In this document: piece after piece, positions 33,640-43,949 of the stretch
How the letters are laid out: the number at the start of each line of letters is the position of its first letter
How positions within the stretch are numbered: the stretch's first letter is position 1
Origin: Limnobacter alexandrii
GTDB lineage: Bacteria > Pseudomonadota > Gammaproteobacteria > Burkholderiales > Burkholderiaceae_B
Assembly (NCBI RefSeq): GCF_005871185.1
Contig: NZ_SWKN01000008.1
Coordinates: 1-64,000 of the forward strand
Length of the DNA: 64,000 bases
Reading direction: 5' to 3'
The notes under the pieces: generated by a model
Database searches by the model: none
The model's input: only the letters and a program-made list of their open reading frames with translations
What the model was told of the DNA's origin: nothing
Program-made: the position numbers and the translations under genes

Positions 33640-33969
33640 ATGAAAAAACTAAACCTATCTGCTTTAAGTGCTTCTGAACTTCAACAATTGAAATCAGACA
33701 TTGAAAAAGAATTGAATGAACGCAGTTCCAAATTGCAAGCCATTGAAGAAGTCAAGAAACTTGCTGCTTCAAAGGGTTTGAAACTTGAAGAATTGTTTGC
33801 TGAATTGGGTGGCGCAAAACCCAAGGGCAAGCGTGAACTGGGACCCGCGCCTGTGCGTTTCCGTCACCCCCAGGATTCCTCATTAACTTGGTCTGGTCGC
33901 GGCAAGCGCCCAAACTGGATGAAAGAAGCCATGGCCAAGGGCATGACAGAAGACCAAATGCGTGTGTAA
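33640..33969 (+). CDS. H-NS-family nucleoid protein
   Basis: The 109-residue product has an N-terminal coiled-coil oligomerisation region (LSASELQQLKSDIEKELNER) and the C-terminal H-NS DNA-binding motif in TWSGRGKRPNWMKEAMAKG, with the RGKRP hook that enters the minor groove. Betaproteobacterial H-NS/BpH3-type proteins have this size. It silences AT-rich, often acquired, DNA. A strong promoter precedes it and a terminator follows. Confidence 0.92.
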   Translation: MKKLNLSALSASELQQLKSDIEKELNERSSKLQAIEEVKKLAASKGLKLEELFAELGGAKPKGKRELGPAPVRFRHPQDSSLTWSGRGKRPNWMKEAMAKGMTEDQMRV

Positions 33970-33983
33970 TGTCCACGTCAAAT

Positions 33984-34018
33984 AAAAAAAGCCGCTGGTG
34001 AAAATCAGCGGCTTTTTT
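33984..34018. terminator. Bidirectional rho-independent terminator
   Basis: GCCGCTG pairs with CAGCGGC across an eight-base loop; seven A residues precede it and six T residues follow, so it can end both the H-NS gene from the left and metZ from the right. Confidence 0.9.
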
Positions 34019-34035
34019 GTTTCACGCTTGCCTGA

Positions 34036-35250
34036 TTACCCACCCAAGCCGCGCATCAGGTCTTTCTTCAAGTCGGCAACATCCTCAAGGCCAATCGCCA
34101 AACGAATCAAACCTTGCTTGATACCGGCAGCTTCACGCGCTTCCGGGCTAAGCCTTCCGTGCGTGGTAGTGCCCGGGTGAGTAATCGTGGTGCGAGTGTC
34201 ACCCAGGTTGGCAGTAATCGACATCAACTGGCTGCTGTCAATTACCTGCCATGCTTTGGCGCGTGCATCGTCTTCATTCGCTGCTTTCACCTCGAACGAC
34301 ACAATGGCACCGCCTGTTTTTTGCTGCTTCATCGCCAATTTATGCTGCGGGTGGCTTTTCAGCCCCGGGTAGTACACCTTACTTACCGCAGGGTGTGCTT
34401 CCAGCCAGGTGGCTATTTCAAGTGCAGCAGCCGATTGCGCCAGCATGCGAATGTTCAATGTTTCCAGCCCTTTGAACAGCACCCAGGCGTTGAACGCCGA
34501 CAGCGTTGGGCCGGCAGTGCGCAGCACAGGCAGAATTTTGTCTTTCAACAAGTCTTTGGGGCCGCAAATGGCTCCGCCCAGCACACGGCCTTGGCCATCG
34601 AGGTATTTGGTGGCGGAATGAATAATAATTTCCGTACCAAAATCGACTGGCTTTTGCAGGGCAGGGGTGCAGAAGCAGTTGTCCACCACGTTGTAAATGC
34701 CGTGCTTTTTGGCCAAGTCGCTCAGCGCCCTCATGTCCAGAATCTCAGTAAGCGGATTCGAAGGCGTCTCGCTGTAAAACAGCTTGGTGTTTGGCTTGAT
34801 CGCCTTTTCCCAGGCCTCAATGCTGGTGCCATCCACAAACGTAGTTTCAATACCGAAGCGCGACAGAATGTTCACGAACAACTGCACGGTGGCACCAAAC
34901 AAGGCTTTGGACGCAATGATGTGGTCGCCCGCATTCAACAAGCCCATGCAGGCCGTGGTAATGGCTGCCATGCCGCTGGATGTGGCCAGGCAGTATTCCG
35001 TGTCTTCCAGCACGGCCAGGCGTTGTTCAAACATTTGCACGCTGGGGTTGGTAAAGCGCGCGTAGACATTGCCCTCTTCGGTGCCAGCAAAACGTGCGGC
35101 AGCCTGTGCTGCGTTGTCGAACACAAAGCTGGATGTCAAAAACATCGCCTCAGAATGTTCACCAAATTCAGTGCGGTGGCTGCCCGCACGAATGGCCTGG
35201 GTGGCTGTGCCCCAGTCGGCGGGGTTCGCCTTGGGTTTCTTGTTGCTCAT
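34036..35250 (-). CDS. metZ: O-succinylhomoserine sulfhydrylase
   Basis: The 404-residue PLP enzyme is a Cys/Met-metabolism transsulfuration-type protein: [20 protein letters not shown], the [11 protein letters not shown] strand, and [16 protein letters not shown] containing the PLP lysine. The opening [21 protein letters not shown] is typical of MetZ, which makes homocysteine directly from O-succinylhomoserine and sulfide. Its start overlaps gltX by four bases, so the two genes are co-translated. Confidence 0.93.
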   Translation of the reverse strand: MSNKKPKANPADWGTATQAIRAGSHRTEFGEHSEAMFLTSSFVFDNAAQAAARFAGTEEGNVYARFTNPSVQMFEQRLAVLEDTEYCLATSSGMAAITTACMGLLNAGDHIIASKALFGATVQLFVNILSRFGIETTFVDGTSIEAWEKAIKPNTKLFYSETPSNPLTEILDMRALSDLAKKHGIYNVVDNCFCTPALQKPVDFGTEIIIHSATKYLDGQGRVLGGAICGPKDLLKDKILPVLRTAGPTLSAFNAWVLFKGLETLNIRMLAQSAAALEIATWLEAHPAVSKVYYPGLKSHPQHKLAMKQQKTGGAIVSFEVKAANEDDARAKAWQVIDSSQLMSITANLGDTRTTITHPGTTTHGRLSPEAREAAGIKQGLIRLAIGLEDVADLKKDLMRGLGG

Positions 35251-36668
35251 GATTGCAATCCTTGCGCAATTCGAGTTTGTACAGTTTGCTTGCCCAGCAA
35301 GTTCATTACCTTGTCAATTGAAGGCGTTTGCGTAATGCCCGTCAACATCAAACGCAGTGGCATGGCCAGTTTTGGCATTTTCAAGCCGTGGTTTTTAATG
35401 GTGGCTTTCACCAAACCATTGAGCGCTTCCACATTCCAGTCCACGCTGTTCAGGCCGTCATTGAATTCAGCCAAAGCGGCACGCACACCTGCTTCTTCCA
35501 GCATGGGCGCCAGTTCCTCTGCGCTCACATGTGGCACTTTATAAAACAGTGCCGCTTCGTCACGCAGTTGCACCAAGGTGGAAGCGCGCTCCAGCACCAC
35601 ATCCAACACATCGGCCAGTTTCGGGCCTTCAAATGCATTCACACCGTCTTGTTCCAAGCGTGTTTGCAAATCAGAAAGCAAGACCTCTTTCGGCGCCTGT
35701 TTCATGTAATGGGCATTCACCCATTTCAGCTTTTCCGGATCAAACTGTGCGGCCGATTTAGATAGGTTCGAAGAATCAAACCATTCAACCAACTGCTCAC
35801 GGCTGAACAATTCGTCATCGCCATGGCTCCAGCCCAAGCGAGCCAGGTAATTGATCATGGCATCTGGCAAAAAGCCTTCTTCGTGGTACTGCACCACACT
35901 GACCGCGCCATGGCGCTTGGACAGTTTTTCGCCGTCATGTCCCAATATCATCGGCAGGTGTCCGTAAATTGGCTGCTCACCACCCAACGCCTTCAAAATA
36001 TTGATTTGGCGCGGTGTGTTGTTGATGTGGTCATCGCCACGAATCACGTGGGTAATCTTCATTTCCCAGTCATCCACCACCACACAGAAGTTGTAGGTGG
36101 GTGTGCCGTCCTGGCGGGCGATAATCAAATCGTCCATTTCCTCGTTGTTGATGGAAATGGGACCTTTCACCAAATCGTCCCAGCTCACAGCGCCGCTCAG
36201 CGGGTTTTTGAAGCGCACCACGGGCTTGATGCCCTCGGGTGGCGCGGGCAATACCTTGCCAGCCTCGGGGCGCCAAGTGCCGTCATAACGAATACGTTGG
36301 CCACTTTCCCGTTGCTTTTCACGCATTTGATTCAGTTCGTCTTGCGTACAGTAGCAAAGGTAGGCATCGCCTTTTTCAAGCAGTTTGTCGATCATGGCCC
36401 GGTAACGGTCCATGCGTTGCATTTGGAAAAAAGGGCCTTCGTCGTAATCCAGGTTCAACCAGGCCATGCCGTCCATGATGGCTTGAACAGCTTCAGGCGT
36501 AGACCGCTCAACATCGGTGTCTTCCACGCGAAGAATGAACTGCCCTTTGTGGTGGCGGGCAAAAGCCCAGCTGTACAAAGCGGTTCTGGCGCCCCCCAAG
36601 TGCAAATAGCCTGTTGGGCTGGGTGCAAAACGGGTGCGAACTGTTTGATTTTGGCGATCTGTTGACAT
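35247..36668 (-). CDS. gltX: Glutamate-tRNA ligase
   Basis: The 473-residue class I synthetase has the HIGH-equivalent in [19 protein letters not shown], the KLSKRHGA signature (KMSKS equivalent), and the anticodon-binding helical C-terminus. Length is standard. It charges tRNA-Glu and also supplies Glu-tRNA for tetrapyrrole synthesis in this lineage. It is first in a gltX-metZ unit; a divergent DUF882 gene lies 58 bases upstream across an AT-rich spacer. Confidence 0.96.
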   Translation of the reverse strand: MSTDRQNQTVRTRFAPSPTGYLHLGGARTALYSWAFARHHKGQFILRVEDTDVERSTPEAVQAIMDGMAWLNLDYDEGPFFQMQRMDRYRAMIDKLLEKGDAYLCYCTQDELNQMREKQRESGQRIRYDGTWRPEAGKVLPAPPEGIKPVVRFKNPLSGAVSWDDLVKGPISINNEEMDDLIIARQDGTPTYNFCVVVDDWEMKITHVIRGDDHINNTPRQINILKALGGEQPIYGHLPMILGHDGEKLSKRHGAVSVVQYHEEGFLPDAMINYLARLGWSHGDDELFSREQLVEWFDSSNLSKSAAQFDPEKLKWVNAHYMKQAPKEVLLSDLQTRLEQDGVNAFEGPKLADVLDVVLERASTLVQLRDEAALFYKVPHVSAEELAPMLEEAGVRAALAEFNDGLNSVDWNVEALNGLVKATIKNHGLKMPKLAMPLRLMLTGITQTPSIDKVMNLLGKQTVQTRIAQGLQS

Positions 36669-36726
36669 GGATTAGTGACTTTTTTTCAAAGAACTCATAT
36701 TATAAGTTCAAGTAAATTCTTAAGTT

Positions 36727-37368
36727 ATGGCAATGCACACATTCGACCGGCGATCATTTCTAAAAACGATTAGCACTTTGGCCGTCATTGGCTCGGTGGA
36801 CACATTCCTGAATCGCGGTGTTCTGGCCGCGGGTTCCGATCTGGTTCCACCTCCCGATCTGTTCGATCCGGGACTGGTTGACCTTACCTTTTGGCTGCAA
36901 CCGCGCACCCTTGAAATGGTACGCCCACAATCGGGCGAGCGCTTGAACATAACCTACTGGAAAGACGGACATCTTAACCCAATCGCCTATGAGCAGATTT
37001 GTGGTTTGCTTCGAGACGTGCAAGCAAATCAGGTTTTCCGCATGGACACGCAAATTATCGACACCTTGTGGGCTGCGCAGGCTTTTGTGCGTCGATACGG
37101 CTTTGTGGCGCCAGTTGAAATTACCTCGGGTTATCGCAGCCCGAAAACCAATGCCCGCTTGATCGAGCAAGGTTTGCCCGCTGCCCGCAATTCTTTGCAC
37201 CTGAAAGGGCAGGCTGTTGATTTCCGTTTGCCCGGCCTGCACCCCAAGGTACTGGGTGAGCTGGTTGAAGGTTTCCGTGCTGGTGGCGTGGGCTTCTACT
37301 TCCGTGTGGGTGCAAAAGGTGGCTGGATTCACGCCGACACTGGTCCGGAGCGTGTTTGGCGTGGTTAA
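36727..37368 (+). CDS. DUF882/peptidase M15A-type exported protein (YcbK-like)
   Basis: The 213-residue product has a twin-arginine-type signal (DRRSFLKTISTLAVIGSV). The mature part keeps the M15 zinc-peptidase pattern: TSGYRSPKTNARL, SLHLKGQAVDFRLPG and the closing GGWIHADTG, giving the H-x(n)-D and final H-x-D ligands. It is likely a murein amidase- or carboxypeptidase-like enzyme exported folded. Divergent from gltX, followed by the peptide ABC operon. Confidence 0.88.
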   Translation: MAMHTFDRRSFLKTISTLAVIGSVDTFLNRGVLAAGSDLVPPPDLFDPGLVDLTFWLQPRTLEMVRPQSGERLNITYWKDGHLNPIAYEQICGLLRDVQANQVFRMDTQIIDTLWAAQAFVRRYGFVAPVEITSGYRSPKTNARLIEQGLPAARNSLHLKGQAVDFRLPGLHPKVLGELVEGFRAGGVGFYFRVGAKGGWIHADTGPERVWRG

Positions 37369-37407
37369 ATAAGCCATCTAAAAAAACAACAGTGCGAGGG
37401 TGGTTTT

Positions 37408-39705
37408 TTGGCAGTTCTCCAGCGTTTCGCAAAAGCAGTTCAGTGGGGTGGTGGTTTTGTTGTGGCTGTGGCTTTGGGGCTTTCCCTGGCTGCGTGTAGC
37501 AAAGCACCCAACAATCCCTATGTTGAAACGGCTGCCGACCAAGAACTCGACACCCTCTACACCGCCTTCACTGCCCGTCCCAAGCACCTTGACCCTGCCC
37601 AGTCCTACACGTCCGACGAAGCAGAATTCACCTACCAAATTTACGAGCCGCTGTTTCAGTACCATTACCTGAAGCGCCCCTACCAGCTTGAGCCCTTGGC
37701 CGCCGTAGCCATGCCCACCCCGGTGTATCTGGACGAGGCTGGCAATGTGTTGCCCGACGATGCGCCCCTGGATGCCGTTAAAACCAGTGTTTACACCATT
37801 CAATTAAAGCCGGGCATTCAATACCAGCCGCACCCCGCTTTTGCCAAAGACGCCCAAGGCAATTTTTTGTACCACCAACTTGGCGACGAAGCCCGCAATT
37901 ACAGCAGCCCCTTGCAGTTTGAGCAGCAGGGCACACGCGAATTGACTGCACATGACTATGTGTACGAAATCAAGCGGCTGGCCAGCTCGCGAATTGTGTC
38001 GCCAATTTTGGGGCACATGGGCGATTACGTGGTCGGTTTGGGCGAATTGTCCAAAACCCTGCAAGAGCACGACAAGGCACTGAAAGAAAAAATCCAGAAA
38101 GAAGCCGGCAACGCTTTCCCGCCAGCCACCGCAGATTTGCCGTGGCTTGATTTGCGCCAATTCGATTTGCCGGGTGCCAAAGCCCTCGATGATCACACGC
38201 TTGAAATTCGCGTAAACGGCAAATACCCGCAGTTTATTTACTGGTTGGCCATGCCGTTTTTTGCCCCCATTCCATGGGAGGCCGATGCGTTTTACAGCCA
38301 AAAAGGGTTCATAGAAAACAACCTGGTATTGGATTGGTGGCCCGTGGGCACCGGCGCCTACATGTTGACCGAGAACGACCCGAATTCCCGCATGGTGTTG
38401 TCGCGCAACCCCAACCACCGGGGTGAACCTTACCCGTCTGAAGGTGAGCCCGGGGATGAAGAGAAGGGTTTGCTGGCCGATGCTGGCAAAACCATGCCTT
38501 TCATTGACCGCGTGGTGTTCACACGCGAGAAAGAGGGCATTCCGTACTGGAACAAGTTTTTACAAGGCTATTACGACACTTCGGGGGTTAGTGCCGACAC
38601 TTTCGACCAAGCCATTCGCGCCAGCGCTGACGGCGATGCAGCCCTCACCCCGGAAATGGCTGAGAAAGGCATTCGACTTGAAACCTCGCTGTCGACCAGC
38701 ATGTTTTACTTGGGCTTCAATTGGCTAGACCCTGTCGTGGGGCCAGGCAATTCCGCCAAAGATGCAGAGCGCGCCAAGTTGCTTCGTCAAGCCATTGCAA
38801 TTGCCATGGACTGGGAAGAGTTTTCCCAAATTTTCACGAATGGCCGCGCCGTGCCCGCCCATGGCCCAGTGCCTCCGGGCCTGTTTGGTTACGAGGAAGG
38901 CGAGGCGGGTTACAACACGCAGGTGTACAACATTGTGGATGGAAAGCCAGTGCGCAAGCCAGTTGAAGATGCACTGGCCTTGCTGAAGCAAGCGGGTTAT
39001 GACAATGGCATTGACCCCAAAACCGGCCAACCCTTGACCTTGGCACTGGACACCACAGGTGGTGGCCCAGGCGACAAAGCCCGCTTCGATTGGTACCGAA
39101 AGCAATTTGCGAAATTGAACATTCAACTGGACATTCGGGCCACTGACTGGAATCGTTTTCAGGAAAAAATTCGCAAAGGCAATGCGCAAATTTTCTTCCT
39201 TGGCTGGAATGCGGATTACCCCGATCCGGAAAACTTTTTGTTCCTGCTGTACGGCCCGAACAGCCGTGCGAAAACGGCTGGTGAAAATGCCTCGAACTAT
39301 TCCAATGCACAGTACGACGCCATGTTTGAACGCATGAAAACCATGCCGAACAACGAGGAACGCGCTGAAATTATTTCGCAAATGACCGACCTTGTTCAAG
39401 ACGATGTGCCCTGGTTGTTTGCATTTGTGCCGCAGCAGTTTGGTTTGATTCACGAGTGGTACGGCAACGTGAAACCCAACGACCTGGCCCGCAACAGCAT
39501 CAAATACAAAACAATCGACACCGCCAAACGCGATGCTGCCCGAAAGGAATGGAATCAGCCTGAGTGGTGGCCAATCCCCGTGTTGCTGATTGCACTGGTC
39601 CTGTTCATTTGGCCAGCCTGGGCAGCCTGGAAGCGCCGAGAACAAGCCATGGGGCTGCGTGAAGACCTTGCCACCTTGGCACACCACAAAGGGGGCGAAC
39701 GCTGA
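37408..39705 (+). CDS. Extracellular solute-binding lipoprotein of a peptide-type ABC importer
   Basis: TTG 37408 after GAGGGTGG is the likely start. A lipoprotein signal ends at LSLAAC (C30). The long SBP-5 family domain follows (LDPAQSYTSDEAEFTYQIYE near 70, the VKTSVYTIQLKPGIQYQP strand, then LDTTGGGPGDKARFDWYRK). At 765 residues it exceeds usual SBP-5 proteins and ends with a C-terminal hydrophobic span (about 720-745, WPIPVLLIALVLFIWPAWAA), an unusual second anchor. It delivers a peptide or similar ligand to the permeases downstream. The stop overlaps the next gene by one base. Confidence 0.88.
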   Translation: MAVLQRFAKAVQWGGGFVVAVALGLSLAACSKAPNNPYVETAADQELDTLYTAFTARPKHLDPAQSYTSDEAEFTYQIYEPLFQYHYLKRPYQLEPLAAVAMPTPVYLDEAGNVLPDDAPLDAVKTSVYTIQLKPGIQYQPHPAFAKDAQGNFLYHQLGDEARNYSSPLQFEQQGTRELTAHDYVYEIKRLASSRIVSPILGHMGDYVVGLGELSKTLQEHDKALKEKIQKEAGNAFPPATADLPWLDLRQFDLPGAKALDDHTLEIRVNGKYPQFIYWLAMPFFAPIPWEADAFYSQKGFIENNLVLDWWPVGTGAYMLTENDPNSRMVLSRNPNHRGEPYPSEGEPGDEEKGLLADAGKTMPFIDRVVFTREKEGIPYWNKFLQGYYDTSGVSADTFDQAIRASADGDAALTPEMAEKGIRLETSLSTSMFYLGFNWLDPVVGPGNSAKDAERAKLLRQAIAIAMDWEEFSQIFTNGRAVPAHGPVPPGLFGYEEGEAGYNTQVYNIVDGKPVRKPVEDALALLKQAGYDNGIDPKTGQPLTLALDTTGGGPGDKARFDWYRKQFAKLNIQLDIRATDWNRFQEKIRKGNAQIFFLGWNADYPDPENFLFLLYGPNSRAKTAGENASNYSNAQYDAMFERMKTMPNNEERAEIISQMTDLVQDDVPWLFAFVPQQFGLIHEWYGNVKPNDLARNSIKYKTIDTAKRDAARKEWNQPEWWPIPVLLIALVLFIWPAWAAWKRREQAMGLREDLATLAHHKGGER

Positions 39706-40682
39706 TGGGCAACTATTTGCTTCGCCGTGTGCTGTACGGCTTGTTGGTGTTGTTGGGCGTGAACCTGATCACCTTTGTGCTGTTTTTCCAGGTCAACAGC
39801 CCTGATGACATGGCACGCATGGCATTGGGTGGCAAGCGGGTAGCGCAAGAATCGGTGGATCAATGGAAGCGTGAAAAAGGCTACGACTTGCCCCTGCTGG
39901 TCAACAGCGAAGCCGAGGGCGCAGGCAAGTTAACCGAAACAATTTTCTTTCAAAAGTCGGTGCCCATGTTTGTGGGTGAATTTGGAAGTTCTGACGATGG
40001 CCGCAACATTGCCAATGAAATAGCAAAACGCGCCGGGCCCAGTCTGGCTTTGGCAGTACCCGTGTTCATTCTCGGTTTGTTCCTCAACATTGTGTTGTCC
40101 TTGTTGCTGACTTTTTTCCGAGGCACTTATCTGGATTTGACTGGCGTGGTGTTGTGTGTGCTGGCCATGTCCATTTCCGGCCTGTTTTACATCATTGGCG
40201 GGCAGTACCTGTTTTCCAAAACGCTGGCGCTGGTGCCCATTTCCGGATACGACGCAGGCGTGGATGCCTGGCGGTTTTTGATTCTGCCAGTCCTCATCGG
40301 TGTGGTCAGTGGTTTGGGTGGCGGCACACGTTGGTACCGCACTATTTTTCTCGAAGAAATCAACAAGGACTACGTGCGCACCGCACGTGCCAAGGGCTTG
40401 TCTGAAGTGCAAGTGCTCGGGCGCCATGTATTGCGCAACGGCTTGATTCCAATTCTCACAGGTTCCGTCACAGTCATTCCTCTTTTGTTCATGGGCTCAC
40501 TGATTTCGGAGTCCTTCTTTGGCATTCCCGGCTTGGGCAGTTACACCATCGAGGCCATTCAATCGCAAGACTTTGCGATTGTGCGCGCCATGGTGTTCAT
40601 TGGTTCCGTGCTTTATCTGGTGGGTTTGATTTTGACTGACATTGCTTACACCATCGCGGACCCTCGGGTTCGTTTGGCTTAA
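39705..40682 (+). CDS. ABC importer permease 1
   Basis: The 325-residue protein has about six spans: MGNYLLRRVLYGLLVLLGVNL at the start, then SLALAVPVFILGLFLNIVLS and others. The cytoplasmic EAA loop is EEINKDYVRTARAKGLSEVQ, with the conserved A-x-x-x-G that docks on the ATPase. It resembles the DppB/YejB group. A large periplasmic insert (about 60-115) is present. It starts at the TGATG junction with the binding-protein gene. Confidence 0.92.
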   Translation: MGNYLLRRVLYGLLVLLGVNLITFVLFFQVNSPDDMARMALGGKRVAQESVDQWKREKGYDLPLLVNSEAEGAGKLTETIFFQKSVPMFVGEFGSSDDGRNIANEIAKRAGPSLALAVPVFILGLFLNIVLSLLLTFFRGTYLDLTGVVLCVLAMSISGLFYIIGGQYLFSKTLALVPISGYDAGVDAWRFLILPVLIGVVSGLGGGTRWYRTIFLEEINKDYVRTARAKGLSEVQVLGRHVLRNGLIPILTGSVTVIPLLFMGSLISESFFGIPGLGSYTIEAIQSQDFAIVRAMVFIGSVLYLVGLILTDIAYTIADPRVRLA

Positions 40683-40695
40683 GGAGAGCAGGTCG

Positions 40696-42093
40696 ATGAT
40701 GCCTACTTTCTTGCTCACTGATGTGTTGATCTGGCTGCTGGTATTTGGCGTGCTGGCCTATGCTCGCAGTGTGGTTAAAAGTCCGCTTTCCCGTGCCTCT
40801 TGGGGCTTGGTGTTTCAATCGAAAATTGCCAGCGCAAGCCTGGTGGTGTTGCTGTTGGCAGTGGTCATCACTTTGCTCGACAGTATTCACCTTCGCCTGA
40901 ATGCCGAGCAGCAAAGCCGTTATGCCAGCCCGATTATTTCTGTGCTGGATGTGGCCTTGGGCCCATTGGCCTATGAGCGTGAAAAATCCTATTCCGCGCC
41001 TTTGGCCACCCGTGCACTGAGCAAGGAAACCATGGAAGTGGATGGCAAGCCGGTGCGCGATTACGCCCGTTTGCAGTTTGGTGGTGCGCACTTGCAAGAT
41101 GAAAGCCTGAAAGGGCAAGACCTGTTGAAGCGTGCTTACCAAGGTGCGCTGGGCGGTGCCGTGTTGTGGGCTTTTTTCCTGGCAGCGCTGTGGACTATTC
41201 GCCGGGCCATGGCCGATGCTGAACATCAAAATACCATCAGCGTGTTCACAGGCAGCGGGGCCTATCAGGCAGTGGTGTGGACCTTGTTTGTGCTGTGTAT
41301 TCTGGGTGGCGTGCTGTGGAAGTGGGCCGAGGCCTACCATGTGTTGGGTACCGACAAGGTGGGTGTGGATGTGCTCTACATCGCTCTTAAAGGCCTGCGC
41401 ACAGCCATGCTGATCGGTTTGCTTACCACCTTGCTCACTTTGCCCGTGGGCATTGCAATGGGCTTGGCCGCCGGGTACTTCCGGGGTTGGGTGGATGATG
41501 TCATTCAATACATCTACACCACCCTGAATTCAATTCCATCCGTGCTGCTGATTGCCGCAACGGTATTGATGTTGCAGGTTGCACTGGATGCCAACCCCGA
41601 GGCGTTCGCGTCCTCGGTTGAAAAAGCAGACCTGCGCCTGTTCTTCCTGTGTGCCATTTTGGGGCTGACCAGTTGGACAGGGCTTGCACGACTAATTCGC
41701 GGCGAAGTACTTAAAATGCGCGAGCAAGACTACATTCTGGCAGCAAGGGCAAGTGGTGTGTCCAGTGCAAAAATTCTGTTCTCGCATTTATTGCCCAATT
41801 TGATGCACCTAATTTTGATTGCCATGGTGATGGACTTTTCCGGCTTGGTGCTGGCCGAAGCTGTGCTCAGTTACGTAGGTGTGGGCGTGGACCCCAGCAC
41901 CTTCAGTTACGGCACCATGATTAATGCGGCACGTCTTGAACTAAGCCGCGAGCCCATTGTGTGGTGGAGCCTGGTGGCCGCTTTCGTATTCATGCTGTTG
42001 TTGGTGCTTTCGGCCAACCTGTTTGCCGATGCAGTACGCGATGCCTTCGATCCCCGCGCGCGTCAGTTGAAACAATCTTTGGTGAGGGTGTAA
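40696..42093 (+). CDS. ABC importer permease 2 with enlarged N-terminal region
   Basis: ATG 40696, preceded by AAGGAGAG, gives 465 residues, much more than the usual 300 of DppC/YejE permeases. The added part is an N-terminal unit with two or three extra spans (about 5-25, 50-72, 155-175) and a periplasmic loop. The core follows (LRTAMLIGLLTTLLTLPVGI), with the EAA loop in EVLKMREQDYILAARASGVS. It pairs with permease 1 to form the channel. Confidence 0.9.
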   Translation: MMPTFLLTDVLIWLLVFGVLAYARSVVKSPLSRASWGLVFQSKIASASLVVLLLAVVITLLDSIHLRLNAEQQSRYASPIISVLDVALGPLAYEREKSYSAPLATRALSKETMEVDGKPVRDYARLQFGGAHLQDESLKGQDLLKRAYQGALGGAVLWAFFLAALWTIRRAMADAEHQNTISVFTGSGAYQAVVWTLFVLCILGGVLWKWAEAYHVLGTDKVGVDVLYIALKGLRTAMLIGLLTTLLTLPVGIAMGLAAGYFRGWVDDVIQYIYTTLNSIPSVLLIAATVLMLQVALDANPEAFASSVEKADLRLFFLCAILGLTSWTGLARLIRGEVLKMREQDYILAARASGVSSAKILFSHLLPNLMHLILIAMVMDFSGLVLAEAVLSYVGVGVDPSTFSYGTMINAARLELSREPIVWWSLVAAFVFMLLLVLSANLFADAVRDAFDPRARQLKQSLVRV

Positions 42094-42097
42094 GCGT

Positions 42098-43942
42098 ATG
42101 AGTTTGCTCAACATCCACGGACTTACAACCCGCCTGGCCAGCGAAGCCGGTTGGGTGCATGCGCTCGACGATATTTCACTGGCCATTGAAAAAGGCCAAA
42201 CCTTTGCCTTGGTGGGCGAGTCGGGTTGTGGCAAGTCCATGACAGCCCTGAGTATTGCTCGACTGTTGCCAGACAGTGGCGCAATTGTGGCCGGACAAGT
42301 GAGGTTAAACGAGAGTAGTGCAGGTGCAAATTCAAACAGCACCGATGTGTTGCGCATCAGCGAAACCGCCATGCGCACCTTGCGCGGCAAGCGCATTGCC
42401 ATGATTTTCCAAGAGCCGGGCACCAGCCTGAACCCGGTGATGACTGTGGGTGATCAGCTGACCGAAATCATTTGCCTGCACACAGGCGTCAGCAAAGCAC
42501 AGGCTTTGAAAGAGGCCGAGGAATGGCTTGCCCGGGTTGGTATTCCTGAGCCGCAAAAACGCTTGCAACAGTATCCCTTTGAAATGTCGGGTGGGCAAAA
42601 ACAGCGGGTCATGATTGCCATGGCCTTGAGCGTGAAGCCCGATCTGTTGATTGCCGACGAGCCAACTACGGCACTGGATGTGTCCATTCAGGCCCAAGTG
42701 CTCGACTTATTGAAAACCCTGCAACGCGAGCAGGGCATGGCCATGTTGCTGATTACGCACGACTTGGCGATCGTGAAACAAATGGCCGACACGGTGGGGC
42801 TGATGTACGCCGGCCAACTGGTTGAAAAAGCCAGCACTGCCGAGTTTTTTGCTGCACCCCGTCACCCTTACGCACATGCCTTGGTCAAGTCGCTACCTAG
42901 CCAGGCCCAGCGTGGGCAGGCTTTGTATGCATTAGAGGGGCGAGTTCCCTCGCTGGTCAATCCAAAGCCGGGCTGTCGCTTCGCTGCCCGCTGCATGCAT
43001 GCTCAGGAAAATTGCAGCCAAAGCACGCCGCAACTGCTCGCAGCCACTCAAACCCATGCGGTGCGTTGTTTCTACCACGCCGATTTGTCTTTCACAAAGC
43101 CAGGCACAGGCAGCACCAACTTTGGCAGTGCTCATTTTTCAGGAACCAGCGCCAGGGCGGTGTTGCAAACCGTGTCCCTGTCGGTCGCCTATCCTGAAAA
43201 AGGTGGTTTGCTGCGCAAACACTTCAAACCTGTCCTGAACAAGCTCGACCTCACCTTGCTGCAAGGCCGCACTGTGGCTTTGGTGGGCGAATCCGGGTCG
43301 GGCAAAACAACAGCGGCTCGTGCCTTGTTGGGCCTGTTGGGCAGCAATGCAAAAGTGGGGGGCGATGTGTTGATGGAAAGCCGCCCGCTGAGCCAGTGGG
43401 CCGAGCGTGGCCCCCAAGGCTGGCGCTCGAAAATTCAATTTGTGTTCCAGGACCCCTTTGCCTCGCTGAACCCGCGCCATCGAATCGCTGAAATTCTGGA
43501 AGAACCTTTGCTTAGTTTGCGTCCCGATCTGGATGCGGCAGCTCGAAAGGCGCGAGTGCTCAAGGTGATCGACCAGGTCAGCATGCCCGAAGAAGCCTTG
43601 GCCCGTTTTCCACATGAATTCTCGGGTGGGCAGCGCCAGCGCATTGCAATTGCGCGCGCTCTGGTTTCAGAACCCAAAATTTTGATTTGTGATGAACCCA
43701 CTTCCGCACTGGATGTATCGGTTCAGGCGCAAATCTTGAATTTGCTAAAACGCTTGCAAACCGAAACTGGCGTGGCCATGCTGTTCATTACGCACAACCT
43801 GGCGGTGGTTCAGTATTTGGCTGATGAGGTGGTGGTGCTAAGGCATGGTGAGGTGGTTGAGCGGGGTTCGGCAGAGCAGTTGTTTGCCAACCCGCAACAT
43901 GCCTACACCCGCCAGCTTATCGATGCTGCGCCCGTGCTGTAA
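42098..43942 (+). CDS. Dual-ATPase ABC subunit (YejF/DppDF fusion type)
   Basis: The 614-residue protein holds two complete ABC ATPase domains. First: Walker A VGESGCGKSMTAL, signature EMSGGQKQRVMI, Walker B LLIADEPTTALDV. Second: Walker A VGESGSGKTTAARA, signature FSGGQRQRIAIARAL, Walker B ILICDEPTSALDV. Each is followed by an oligopeptide-transporter C-terminal segment; the first contains a four-cysteine-like GCRFAARCMHAQENC. One polypeptide thus powers the whole importer. Last gene of the four-gene operon. Confidence 0.95.
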   Translation: MSLLNIHGLTTRLASEAGWVHALDDISLAIEKGQTFALVGESGCGKSMTALSIARLLPDSGAIVAGQVRLNESSAGANSNSTDVLRISETAMRTLRGKRIAMIFQEPGTSLNPVMTVGDQLTEIICLHTGVSKAQALKEAEEWLARVGIPEPQKRLQQYPFEMSGGQKQRVMIAMALSVKPDLLIADEPTTALDVSIQAQVLDLLKTLQREQGMAMLLITHDLAIVKQMADTVGLMYAGQLVEKASTAEFFAAPRHPYAHALVKSLPSQAQRGQALYALEGRVPSLVNPKPGCRFAARCMHAQENCSQSTPQLLAATQTHAVRCFYHADLSFTKPGTGSTNFGSAHFSGTSARAVLQTVSLSVAYPEKGGLLRKHFKPVLNKLDLTLLQGRTVALVGESGSGKTTAARALLGLLGSNAKVGGDVLMESRPLSQWAERGPQGWRSKIQFVFQDPFASLNPRHRIAEILEEPLLSLRPDLDAAARKARVLKVIDQVSMPEEALARFPHEFSGGQRQRIAIARALVSEPKILICDEPTSALDVSVQAQILNLLKRLQTETGVAMLFITHNLAVVQYLADEVVVLRHGEVVERGSAEQLFANPQHAYTRQLIDAAPVL

Positions 43943-43949
43943 AACCGTA

